Positions 53,452 through 62,718 of a DNA stretch of 64,000 bases are shown here, piece after piece; position 1 is the first letter of the stretch; each line of letters starts with the position of its first letter. The notes beneath the pieces were generated by a model. That model did not search any database. It was not told the DNA's origin and saw nothing but the letters and a program-made list of their open reading frames with translations. Made by a program: the position numbers and the translations under genes. This DNA is from Amphiura filiformis (taxonomy: Eukaryota; Echinodermata; Ophiuroidea; Amphilepidida; Amphiuridae), in NCBI RefSeq assembly GCF_039555335.1, contig NW_027305504.1, positions 458,501 through 522,500 of the forward strand, given 5' to 3'.

Positions 53452-56400
53452 CAGTTCTTTCTTTCTTTCTTTCTTTCTTTTTTTCTTTCTTTCTTTCATT
53501 CTTTCTTTCTTTCTTTTTCAATTTCTTTTACATCAAATTTAAACATGGAAAAAAATGTTTACAGGGCACTTTCAGGATTTTAAAGGGAAACCATGCAGTG
53601 AGTAAGGTTATAAATTCCTTGACTATGTCAATAACAATTTCATGGAGCATCCATTGTGGTTTTATTATACAGCAAGCCTGCAAGGCTGTAACAATCAAGG
53701 CTTATCAAGACAAATCATATGCTTGAGAAAATTATTAAAACCTTCTAAAAGTGTTCATTTCCTGAAATGACAAATAAATGGATTTTTTTTTTTCAAGACC
53801 GACATGAAATAAAATGCAAATTATGGTCTTCATACCACATTTCACACCACATATAGTTTGCATATTTCACACAAAATGTGAGCTTGAGCTTGAATGGGTT
53901 GCCTTTTGTATTAATATGTTTTATAAATTTGTGAGGTTTTTTTCACTACCCTCTTGCCATCATCAGAACGACCGAAGTTACTCTTACAAAATGTAACTAT
54001 AGCAAATAATTACATGAAAGTACACAAAATATGTTGTTCTTCTCATTGGGAAGGCACAAGCATCACTAACTAATTAATTGAAATTTGTATTCTAGGTGCG
54101 TCTTACACATATATCTTAATAAAAAAGCAATTTGGACCCAAAAATAAAGAGAAGAAAAGTGGTTGCAATTATTGTAGCTTATTGTATAGACATTATTAGC
54201 TTGAATACTAGTATATGTGCCACTGCCCATCCACCACAAACTGGTCATAAAGTCGGCAATTTCCATTTTGAGATACAATCAAAAACAATATATGGATTTC
54301 TATGTAAAATATAGTAAGAATTTGACCTTTGATAAACCATAACTTCACTTCCAGATGTCCGATGAAGCTGGTTGAGGTGTCATTTTAAAGCTGAAACTGC
54401 ATTCTTTCAAGATCTGCAATAAACAGAAAATGATCTAGAGCTGACTTTACTACCACTTCGTGGTGGATGGTCACATATTATTATATTCTACATATATGTA
54501 ATACATGACAGGTTGAAGAAAAATATTATTGCATCATATACTTTGATCAGTTCGTAATCGGCGGACCTTATAACATCGCGGATTAATATCAAAATATTTT
54601 ATTTTGATAATTGTCTTGTGACAACTCGCCAGAAGCATCACAATTTATTAATTTAAGCCCTATACGTTGTCTACTTTATTTAACATGCACAATATAGCCC
54701 AGACAGGTCAACTAATAGCACTCTTAACGTGGGTCTACATTTCGGCGTAGTGGTAAAAGCCTAACATTTCCCGCCTGTTAAGAGCTGATCAAACTATAGC
54801 AGACTTGTAATCAAATCAGCAACTTAGTTGGGTCTATCTTAAAGGCCTATTCAGTGATCCCAGCGAAAGTGTAAAAACTTGAAATAAAAATGAGTATAAA
54901 TTGCTTCAAAAGGATTAGTCAGTAAAGGTTTTGTTAGAAATTTTTGAAATGAAACATTTTGGCAAAAAGTGAAGAAAACAGCTGCATTGACGAAGTTGGA
55001 AGTCCCATAGCTAATTTTGCTACGTAAAGGAGTAGTTGGTGATCCTCTTTTTATGACATTTTTCTGTAGAAAAAAGCTTATTCCCAAAATTTCAGTGATT
55101 CTGATAAATTGCGTTTGTGAGTGATGCATGATTATGTGTATTACTGTACACTGCTCCATAGACAATGTGTTGTAATTTCATTCTGGTATACCAGAACGCA
55201 ATTTAAATTTCATGATTTCTTTGCTAAACGAATTTAATAAGATGCAAGAATTTTCTTGTACAGAAGCATTACTCAAAGGTTCCCAGTGGTATACAAATCT
55301 CAACTTTTTTGGAGAAAAGTAGGGGGAGTGATGATGTGGATCATAAAATGCCCTTTTAAGTAAACATATTACATTTCATGTAAAATGTCTTATTTTGTCT
55401 TTAATACACAGCTTTCAGCTTCAAGCTGAACCACTTGCAGGATATGTTAGCACATCTATGACACTAACAAAGGTGCAGAAAAATGAATTTTTGATAATTT
55501 AGCATTGCTTTGGATATTAAATGTATAAAGCAAACATTAAATAGGATTCCTCCTATACATACCACAATAAACCATCACAGCCAAGATCAGCTTCCCTAGC
55601 TTCCTTTTCATATCTCAGTATAAAGCAATTTGTTCCTTGCCCATAGATCAATTCTTTCACAAGAACAAACAGGGACTGATCTGGGGGAGGGTTGCACTGG
55701 AATATAACCCTTGAGCTAACTTGTCCTGCTTGAGCTACCATATTTACTACTAGGCCTAAAATTAGCTATACAGCTTTAATTTTTTTCATAGTAGGCCTAT
55801 AAATGAAAAGTTCAAGTCCTTAGTGTTCAGGGTTAACTGAGTACTTTTCTTTCCCCATCCTCCAAAGCAGGTGCAAATAATATGTGTTACTATAAATAAA
55901 ATGGAAAAATTTATGCTCTGAAAGTACTTGTTAACTAAAAACCATGGCAACTAGAAAAGTAGAAAAGTGTCATTTGGAGGTATCAAGGGGTACATGTATA
56001 CAGTAAAAGCTGTTTGCTGTAGTGGGACCTGATTTGTTTTTAGCCACAGACCATCTATATCTATATTGCTCAATAAAGATGAAATGCAAAAGTCCACCAA
56101 TTTCTTCGGGTTTCACAGTTGGTGGACTTTCGTGGTTCATCTTTATTGAACAATATCGATGGTCTGTGGCTAAAAACAAAATCAGGTCTTACTTGTAGGA
56201 CAAGCTGTTTGTACAACTTTAAAGGCATTATGCTGGTTTCATCCCGGTTTCATACTTTCCTGCTGCTTTGCTGCTCTTACAACAATTTTGCTTCATTGAG
56301 CAGTCGCACCAGAAACACTAGCGGTGACCAACGGCAAGCCGATATATTGATCACTCCACCGCTTTGCCCAAGCGGCAGCATCGCTGGGAGTTGAATTCAA

Positions 56401-59400
56401 GTCAACTCGGAGCGGTGCCGCTCTGACATATGAGAACAAAAAATGATTTTGGAGTGGTGCTGAGCACGATTAGCAACATTGGCTTTCAGAGTCATGCCGC
56501 TGCCGCTGAGCAGTGTGCTGCTCCGCTTGCAGAAAAGTGCAAGCGGCATGATGAAGCGTCACGCCACTCAGCGGCAAGTAGCAGAAAGTATGAAACCAGC
56601 ATTGCTAAATCAGACAATTTAAAAGGAAAATCATGAAATTAATGTGAATTTAAGTACAGCTACACACAATTGAATGAAGCAGCTGCACATTTTCAGAACT
56701 GCTGTTTTCTCAAATTTTTGTCAATATATGCGTAAAAACACCTGTGGCTACCAGTCGCTGATCAAGTGTTTGGCATGCAGGAGGTCTGGGGTTCAAATCT
56801 TTGGAAACAAATGATTTCTTTGTTCATCTTTGCTCTTTATTCCTTCCTTCTTTCCTTTCCCTTCACCAAAATGCACTGGGGGTAGGCTTATGTGTTCAAA
56901 TGTAAAGTATATAAGTCACTGCCTTCACATATAGATCAATAAGTTATTATAACTCTTCAAGTGATGTTTCAGCACAGATCTTGGAGAGAAGGGATCTATG
57001 GTTCAAGATTAAGAGGCAGCAATAAGCCACTTCTGAAGGGGGGGTATCCAGCATCATGATTCTGCTGCACCCATCTGCTTATAGATAGTACAAGACAAGT
57101 CAGGTCATTGCTCTCGTGCATCTTCATTAATATGTTTGATACACACCTACCAGCAACCTTCAAGTGTCAATACTTGACAAGCTATTAATGGGACTGCGCT
57201 TGTCATATGGAGGCGTACAAAGCCTGCCTGCTTGACAAGAAACGTGAACTGCATCCTCGCTTGGTAGCGCTTGATTTCCTATGGTGGTATATGTTACCTG
57301 GCTCAAAAACATGGCATTTTAAACATATACATAGTGATTCTGTACAAAATTAGGTACAATTACCGAATAGAGTACAACTTGCTAGACTTGCCCAGTCTTT
57401 GTTTACGGAGTTTAGGGTTAAGGGTTAGGGTTGGGGTAGGGCAGTCTTGTAATAAGACAAGTACTGTATATACCAATATTTTCACGTACAGATATTTTCG
57501 CGGTTTCAAGTATCACTGATAATTTCGCAAGGTGTTAAATTCATGGGTTATTATTTTCAAGGGCACATATTAATCCGCCAAATTGCGAAAAATAAAACCA
57601 CCGAAAATTTCAGCGATACAGTACTAGTAGAGTTGCACCCTATTCGGTAATCACTCCCAAAATTGAGTTATTCCAGTTTAAATCCATCCACCCCTATGGA
57701 AGACATGATCTTAATCTCCCACACAGGGGGTGTAGATTTGATGTGGAGTTGGTCACTTATTCAAGTAAACACCAATTTAATAATTTTAATTATTAAATTG
57801 AGATATTCCAGTTGAAATCCATACCCCCTATGGAAGACATTACCTTAATCTACCAAACAGGGAATGTGAATTTCAAATGATGCATGGTGTATACCTGAAA
57901 GAAGCATTAGGCCATGGCCACTTTGCTAAGATAGCTCAAGCTTGTTCAAAAAACACCTATACTATTCTGATACTATCTATTGGCCCAGTGGCATAGTGGG
58001 TCATTATATTGGTGGTGCACCAACCATGATTGGGGGGGGGGGGCACCGGATCTGACCCTCTCTTATGATGCTATGCCACTGTATTGGCCTATCAGAGTGC
58101 TGTCTGCTGGGGTACGTTATGTTGTAATATGCTCTCAGGATTCAACTGCCTTATAACCACCAAATTCCTTGTATGACGTTGAGAAACTATCAACTTCTCT
58201 TTTAATTTTATATTTCAAACTTGCAGTTGCAATTATTCGATGCAGGGTAAGTCTTTGCATCAGCAGAATATGCAAACAAAATGCCAAGTGGTGAAATAAG
58301 ATAGTTTGGCATTGATAGTGCCATTTTTGTGCAAATGCTCTTTTTATTCATTATATTGGATGTAATGATTCTTTGTGAGGACATTGATCATTATGTTGAT
58401 ACATTATGTTTTGTGTTCTGTTTTGTTTGCAGAAATGTTTCATCAAATTCTATAGCCAATCTAGGAGAAAATGCCTTAGCTAAGTTTCAAAAAGTAGAAA
58501 TAATGTAAGTATATCTCTATTTTCGGATTGGATATTCAATCAAAAAGATTGATTTTTAAATTATTTGCCGATTGCAGTAAAGCGCTCCACAGACTCCGAG
58601 TATTACACGTACAATATTGTATGCAACATATCTCGTTATTTAATCTATTGCCATTCTATTTCCAGTAATGTTTAAGTTCTAACGAATGTTTGATGTCGAA
58701 AAATCGATAATATGTTACATATAATATCTAGTAGAAATATATTATCGATTTTACGTCATCAAACATTCGTTAGAACTTAAACATTACTGGAATTAGAATG
58801 GCAATAGATTAAACAACGTAGATATGTTGCATACAATATTTTACGTACAATAAAAAGTCTGAATACTGCTTTAGGGACAAATCATGTCTGAACGAAATAA
58901 TCAGTTGATTGAGTTGAATGTTCAATCTTTTTAATCATTCAAGAGACTGATACACAATCTTTTAGGGGATTGAAGTTTGGAAGAAATCTTTTCTGATTGA
59001 AAATACAGTCTAAAAAATTGATTTTCATTGTTTTTCATTCTTTCACCAACTAAAGTTAGAATGTAGAATGTGTTTGGGTAATTGTAATAAATGAAGACAA
59101 AAGCATTTTCTTACACAAGTCTTAATTAATAATGGTGAACCCATGTCTAACAAAACCAGTTGGAGCAACCTATAGTCTATACTATGTACTCCCCCCCCCC
59201 TATGTAAGAGTGTACATGTTCCGGGGGTATCTTGATCTTGATGTACCTTGCCCTACGGGAAAGTGCAGCAGTCCGCCCTCAAGACACACTTTTTGCTAGC
59301 TCTTTTTGTATTCTGGAGGCTACATTCCCCCTCCCCCATGAACATTTTTTCTGTTCTGGAGACTGCCATTTTATGCCCAGAGCCTTTTGGCTAACTTTTC

Positions 59401-59892
59401 CTAAAATTAGCCTAAAATTTGAGCTCCAAGCACTGAACACTGATCTGTTTCTACTGAGCATGTTAACTGGTAACACTCTATACACTAAACCACTTTACCC
59501 AGTAGAAACATGAAGAAAGATGTGCAATTAGCAGGATATAATGCACACCATCGGCTTCTTTTGTTCCAGAGATGAGCATTCATTACATACACAATTATAG
59601 GGTAGACACCCAGCTAATGGCCTATTACTGGATGTATTAATAACGAAAATGAACCATTTTGGCGACTTAATTGTAATTTGTATATGAACTTGGTCCAGTT
59701 TGCAGTACGTACATTTAATACTAAATTCTGGTTATTAAGTGTAATTAGTAAGCTTAATGGTACATTAGTAAATTATTGATAAACGTGTATTAATCGTGGA
59801 TGTATATATTTTTTCAACAGTGTTTTAAGTGATAACCAACTAACAGGAGTTACATCAGGGGCATTCAGTAATTTACCTGCCTTAAAACAATT
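44918..59892 (+). CDS. Leucine-rich-repeat cell-surface/secreted protein, 5' part of gene (three exons)
   Basis: This is the join of 44918-45177, 58433-58504 and 59821-59892; it continues past the window. The junctions are all GT-AG and phase 2. The joined protein reads LPEDVQASVLLI-NVSSNSIANL...VEII-VLSDNQLTGVTSG..., an uninterrupted LRR solenoid. One LRR per 72-nt phase-2 exon is characteristic of LGR-type receptors (LGR4-6, glycoprotein-hormone receptors) and some other LRR ectodomain genes. The membrane part is not in view, so the subtype is unknown. Intron 1 is 13.3 kb and carries the LTR element and many MITEs. Confidence 0.82.
45533..46151 (+). repeat. 5' LTR
   Basis: 619 bp, beginning TGTAGTAAAATTGGGTTC and ending CCCATTTCTTCACA. 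It contains the matching open frames seen in both LTRs, which are not genes. Confidence 0.92.
46154..46278 (+). repeat. Tandem array of primer-binding-site-like units
   Basis: Five copies of about 25-27 bp: AGCGGTGGGATCTTGAGATG followed by A-rich sequence. The first copy overlaps the primer-binding site TGGCAGCGGTGGGAT; the last copy reads AGCGCTGGGAT. Confidence 0.9.
46930..47205 (-). repeat. Two in-frame tandem copies (about 135-141 bp) inside the LTR element
   Basis: The block CTTGCCTTAACTGGTTGGGC ... ATCACAGAG.TGGTTAATTTC occurs twice. On the minus strand both copies translate to related peptides (KKLTNSVMNNYP and KKLTISVINNYP; PVKARPGAGNNLNDYV and PVKARLGTRNNLNDYV). The length difference is two codons, so the frame is kept. 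No known domain. Confidence 0.7.
47375..47997 (+). repeat. 3' LTR
   Basis: 623 bp. By eye it differs from the 5' LTR only by four single-base insertions. It is followed directly by the target duplication GTAT. Confidence 0.92.
48018..48382. mobile_element. TTAA-flanked foldback MITE (GGGGGTACTACACCCC)
   Basis: TTAAGGGGGTACTACACCCC is inverted at the right as GGGGTGTAGTACCCCTTAA. The arms of about 165 bp share CACTGAAATTTCAGTG and GCATTTTTCTCAAAA. It sits 17 bp past the LTR element's target duplication. Confidence 0.9.
48580..49187. mobile_element. hAT-type MITE (outer) with 8-bp duplication AATGCGAT
   Basis: The termini CAGTGGCGTAACTACGG and CCCTAGTTACGCCACTG are inverted. Exact flanking repeats AATGCGAT lie at 48572-48579 and 49188-49195. 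A second hAT MITE is nested inside at 48896-49081. Confidence 0.92.
48896..49081. mobile_element. hAT-type MITE (nested) with 8-bp duplication CCCCTAGC
   Basis: The termini CAGTGGCGGCGCCACGG and GGCGCCCACTG are inverted. Exact flanking repeats CCCCTAGC lie at 48888-48895 and 49082-49089. It is GC-rich and 186 bp. It interrupts the outer element and is therefore younger. Confidence 0.92.
49530..49705. mobile_element. Family B MITE, copy 4
   Basis: GGCTATTCCAGTTGAAATCC at the left, GATTTCAATGAGAATAGCC at the right. Inner inverted blocks are as in the other copies (ACCTTAATCTCCC / AGATTAAGGTTATGTCTTCC). Confidence 0.88.
49706..52690. other. LRR-gene intron 1, unremarkable stretch
   Basis: AT-rich intron sequence. 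Short open frames lack domains and splice context. The only structure is a GC-richer patch around 51570-51760, for which I have no identity. Confidence 0.5.
52698..53112. mobile_element. Foldback MITE (TGTAATAATTATGAGCCC)
   Basis: The left end GTCTGTGTAATAATTATGAGCCC type sequence is inverted at the right (GGGGGCTCATAATTATTGCA). An inner pair GCAAGCAATTTTTGGC occurs in both halves. It is non-coding. Confidence 0.75.
53277..53520 (+). repeat. (TTTA)n then (TTTC)n microsatellite
   Basis: A compound simple repeat of about 240 bp. The Phe/Ser-rich and Lys/Glu-rich open frames over it on either strand are artefacts. Confidence 0.95.
53540..54585. other. LRR-gene intron 1, no recognised feature
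   Basis: AT-rich with no exon or repeat that I can support. Confidence 0.5.
54590..54800. repeat. Dispersed repeat, copy 2 (partner of 22141-22340)
   Basis: It shares CTTGTGACAACTCGCCAGAAG, TAGCCCAGACAGGTCAACT and CGTAGTGGTAAAAGCCTAA with the interior of the repeat at 22044-22411. The 50-bp inverted ends of that copy are not evident here. Confidence 0.75.
55024..55359. mobile_element. Family C MITE, second near-complete copy
   Basis: The left end TAAAGGAGTAGTTGGTGATCC and right end GGATCATAAAATGCCCTTTTAA are inverted. The centre TTCTGGTATACCAGAA is palindromic. It is about as long as the copy at 28347 (336 versus 343 bp). Confidence 0.83.
56009..56210. mobile_element. Long hairpin, about 90-bp arms
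   Basis: The left arm (GGGACCTGATTTGTTTTTAG, CCACAGACCATCTATATC) is inverted at the right (GATGGTCTGTGGCTAAAAAC, AAATCAGGTCTTAC) around a short loop near 56105 (TTCTTCGGGTTTC). It is non-coding. Confidence 0.85.
56228..56605. mobile_element. Foldback MITE (TTATGCTGGTTTCAT termini)
   Basis: ATTATGCTGGTTTCAT...CATACTTTCCTGCTG at the left is inverted at the right (AGCAGAAAGTATGAAACCAGC). The interior is rich in GCGGC/GCCGC. Confidence 0.75.
56730..56830 (+). mobile_element. Possible tRNA-derived SINE remnant
   Basis: GTGGCTACCAGTCG... then GGTCTGGGGTTCAAATC, B-box-like. The A-box is weak and no body or tail is recognised. Low certainty. Confidence 0.35.
57462..57625. mobile_element. TACTGTA-type foldback MITE, copy 2 (decayed)
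   Basis: TACTGTATATACCAATATTTTC at the left and ACCGAAAATTTC...GATACAGTA at the right, with inner blocks TTTTCGCGGTTT / AAATTGCGAAAA. Related to 14240-14427. Confidence 0.65.
57664..57890. mobile_element. Family B MITE, copy 5 (rearranged, two left halves)
   Basis: TTATTCCAGTTTAAATCC at 57668 and ATATTCCAGTTGAAATCC at about 57802 both start left halves in the same orientation, each running into GGAAGACAT..CTTAATCT. The right ends are missing. This looks like two truncated copies side by side. Confidence 0.7.
57986..58081. mobile_element. Tiny hAT-type MITE (96 bp) with 8-bp duplication TATTGGCC
   Basis: The termini CAGTGGCATAG and CTATGCCACTG are inverted. Exact flanking repeats TATTGGCC lie at 57978-57985 and 58082-58089. 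A G12 run lies inside. Confidence 0.9.
58433..58504 (+). CDS. LRR protein exon 2: one 24-aa LRR
   Basis: The acceptor is TTTGTTTGCAG ending at 58432 and the donor AATAAT|GTAAGT at 58505. It is exactly 72 nt, phase 2 at both ends. It encodes NVSSNSIANLGENALAKFQK then VEI with a split Ile. Leu/Asn spacing fits L-x-x-N-x-I-x-x-L-x-x-x-A-L. Confidence 0.88.
58575..58874. mobile_element. Large hairpin, about 140-bp arms
   Basis: The left arm (TTTAATCTATTGCCATTCTA, CAGTAATGTTTAAGTTCTAA, CGAATGTTTGATG) is inverted nearly perfectly on the right around a centre at about 58728. It starts about 70 bp after the LRR exon 2 donor. It is non-coding; family unknown. Confidence 0.88.
59821..59892 (+). CDS. 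LRR protein exon 3: one 24-aa LRR
   Basis: The acceptor is TTTTTTCAACAG ending at 59820 and the donor CAATT|GTAAGT at 59893. It is exactly 72 nt, phase 2 at both ends. It encodes VLSDNQLTGVTSGAFSNLPA then LKQL. It is a textbook LRR (L-x-D-N-x-L-x-x-V-x-x-G-A-F). Confidence 0.9.
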
Positions 59893-60653
59893 GTAAGTAT
59901 TATCTTTCTTTCATTTATGATATTCAACAAATATTTTGAATGGAATTATTATGTCCCAAGCACAAACATATGGTTAGCACCAAACCTCTGGTTCACTGCC
60001 TAGGTCCGCTGTGTTAGGAATCACATGCACATCTAGCATCTTCTGTCAGACTCAGAGGAAGATCCTGCCAGAAGATATTTTAAAGTTTAAGTGTGACAGA
60101 TCGTGCATTTTTCGTTCTCGGATGTGATTATTCTATTTTCCATACCCAGTTGCATAGCGAGGATTTATTTCGGGGCAGATTTTCAATAAAAATTCCCTTT
60201 AAAAGGGAAGGCCAGCCTCAATGCAAAAGAGGTCTTGTAAATAGTTTGGGTCACCGTGAAAGGCATTTTTTAGGATCACGCTTACATCCATGTTACATGA
60301 CAGTTCACCAAACCATCAATAGTGAGAACATGCACACTGAAACAGCAAAAAGCATTAACTCCTATAACTCCTGTCAACTCTTTAATTCATTACTCCAAAT
60401 TGTTCTGTATTTTTGTCTTTACTGACTTTTTACCCATGCTTATTATTAAAATCAAGAAATACACTGCAGTTGTTAGTTAATTCCTATGTAAACTCAACTT
60501 ACATGCACATTTTATTTTAAAATGATTTTATATTATTTCGCAATGTATAGTTTACTATAAAGTAGATAGTGGCAAGCACATGATAAAAGGACTGATCATT
60601 CACTACAATCTTCACTTTTAAACTGTATTTTTTGAATGTATTTTTTGAATGGA

Positions 60654-60960
60654 GGGCACGGTGGCTCAGTGGTTACGGCCTTGGACTCTGCGATCTTGCT
60701 TGGCGTGCGTGGGTTCGAGTCCCGTCCCGCCACCGTGTTGCGCCCTTGGGCAAGGCGCTTTGTCTCGCTTGCCTCACCCCACCCAGGTGCAATGGGAAGC
60801 TGTTAGGGGTAGTCACAGTCGTTGTACTGATGAACCCTGCGCCACTTGTAGGCAGCAAACGTGGTTCCGACATATTCTAATAACGGCGGAATAAATGTAA
60901 AGCGCTTTGAGGCTGTTTATGGCATAAAGCGCTATATAAATATCTACATTTATTTTACAT
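60654..60960 (+). mobile_element. tRNA-derived SINE, copy 2
   Basis: A-box TGGCTCAGTGGTTACGG, B-box GGGTTCGAGTCCC. The same body (GTGTTGCGCCCTTGGGCAAG) and tail (AAAGCGCTATATAAATATC) as the copy at 25742. The open frames over it are accidental. Confidence 0.92.
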
Positions 60961-62382
60961 TTAATGTGTTGATTGTTAGTCCGAAACTCCTGCAAAGCTA
61001 TGGACATGGCATCTTACCTACTCCATTCTGTAATAGTCTGCATTGTGTGTTTTCTCAGTCTTCAATCATTTTGTTGAATGTAATTTTATGAATCAAATAA
61101 AAAAGATAGAAAGTGGCCTCACTTTAGTTATATGTCATTTTACAGTATTTAAAATTTATAAAGTAAGACAATAATTTATTTATTATCTATAAGTGCATGC
61201 CAAAATATGGGATATATTGTTCAATATTATAGCTAACCCCTAAAAACTTTATTTTCCATCGGAGTTTTCCCGTTGAAAAGACAAAACTAATGTTAAAGAT
61301 AGCAATAATATCATCAATAACATTTTGAGTCAATTTTATCCATAAAACGATACAGGATAGGATAGATAATTACTTTGACTTCAATGTGGTCCATCAGATT
61401 TTGATTCTACAACATTATTAGATCACAGATATTGAGTGTGTTCCAATATCTGTGATTAGATCTGTTATCAACATCAATTATGCACTCACAGGCAACCAAA
61501 CATCATGCTATGCTCAGTAGTCCACTGATATGACCTTGTTCCAGTGATCATTCCCCGCTAATTACTAATTGTTGACCATGTCATTTTTTTTTGATATGCT
61601 GATTGCTGAACAAGTTTATGTTTATATGTGTAGGCCTAACCTATGATAACTTTTTAAGTCATAATTAATTCAAACATAACTTTGGCAATACTCAATCGTT
61701 TTCGTTCGTTGAAACGGCAAAACATACTTTCTTTTCTTTGCAAATCGAATTAGCAGACATCAAAAACATTTCCACCACAAGAAATAAAAAAAATAATTCA
61801 TACCAATAGAAGAAGGCTATAATCTTAGCTAATCTTTAGTGTACACAAATCCCATCTCAGAATTAGGTACCAGCCCTATGGGCTGGCGAAAAGTAGACCA
61901 TTTTTTCCCCAAAAGTAAACCGTTTCCCAAAACATTTTTGACCAAGAAAGCATTAAGAACCTACTTTTTTGCTTGCTTTCATGCTATGCTCACAAATGAG
62001 CAAATTTGAACCTTTTTTGACCAAAAAAGCATAAAAAAACCCTTTTTTTTCACCCGCAACACTTGCCCCTGTCCATACCGCAGTCTGTGGCCTTCACACA
62101 CTTGATGAACATGGTGCATGATGAGGCCAGCCCAAAGTGAGAGAGCCCAAAAGTAGTGCAGATATTTTCAACTGTGTTTTTTTGCTCAAATGATTAACTT
62201 TGTTTGGGACTTTGTTCTTCTTCTTGATGTCTTATCAAAACAGAAAATACTGCAGCAAAATTACTGTTGTGTTTGTTACAACTGCAAAATGCAGACAAAA
62301 TGTCAAACTCTACTATGGGTTTTAGAAATTGTGTATCCAGTAGAAATGTAGTGAGAGCTTCCAAAGCACAGATGAGATAGGT

Positions 62383-62718
62383 AAGGCCAATCTCATATTA
62401 TTTGTTTTCATGAAAATTAAATAATTTTCTTAAGCAAGATGAAATATTTAAAACTAAAGCTGTGAATATTTTATATAAATTTAGATATTATTATTACGCT
62501 TGCCATTTGTGTCCACACAGTGCAGATGAGATTGCCTTGCACCATATGCTTGCACTTCTGAAAGTGTAATAATTTGAATTTTAGATTTTTTCAGTTGCAG
62601 ATAGTTATGGTCAATCCCATATTCTTTGTTTTTATGAAAATTAAATAAATTTTTCTAACGCAAGATGAAATATTTAAAAATAAAGCTGTGAATATTTTCA
62701 ATTTAGATATTATTATCA
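62383..62718 (+). repeat. Direct duplication, about 110-bp copies, period about 225 bp
   Basis: CAAGATGAAATATTTAAAA, AAAGCTGTGAATATTTT and ATTTAGATATTATTAT occur in both copies (from about 62390 and 62610) in the same order. It is non-coding. Confidence 0.8.

Noticed and set aside
53259-53726. 155-codon open frame rich in Phe and Ser, and its Lys/Glu-rich antisense partner
   Set aside because: It lies on the (TTTC)n microsatellite; the composition is purely that of the simple repeat.
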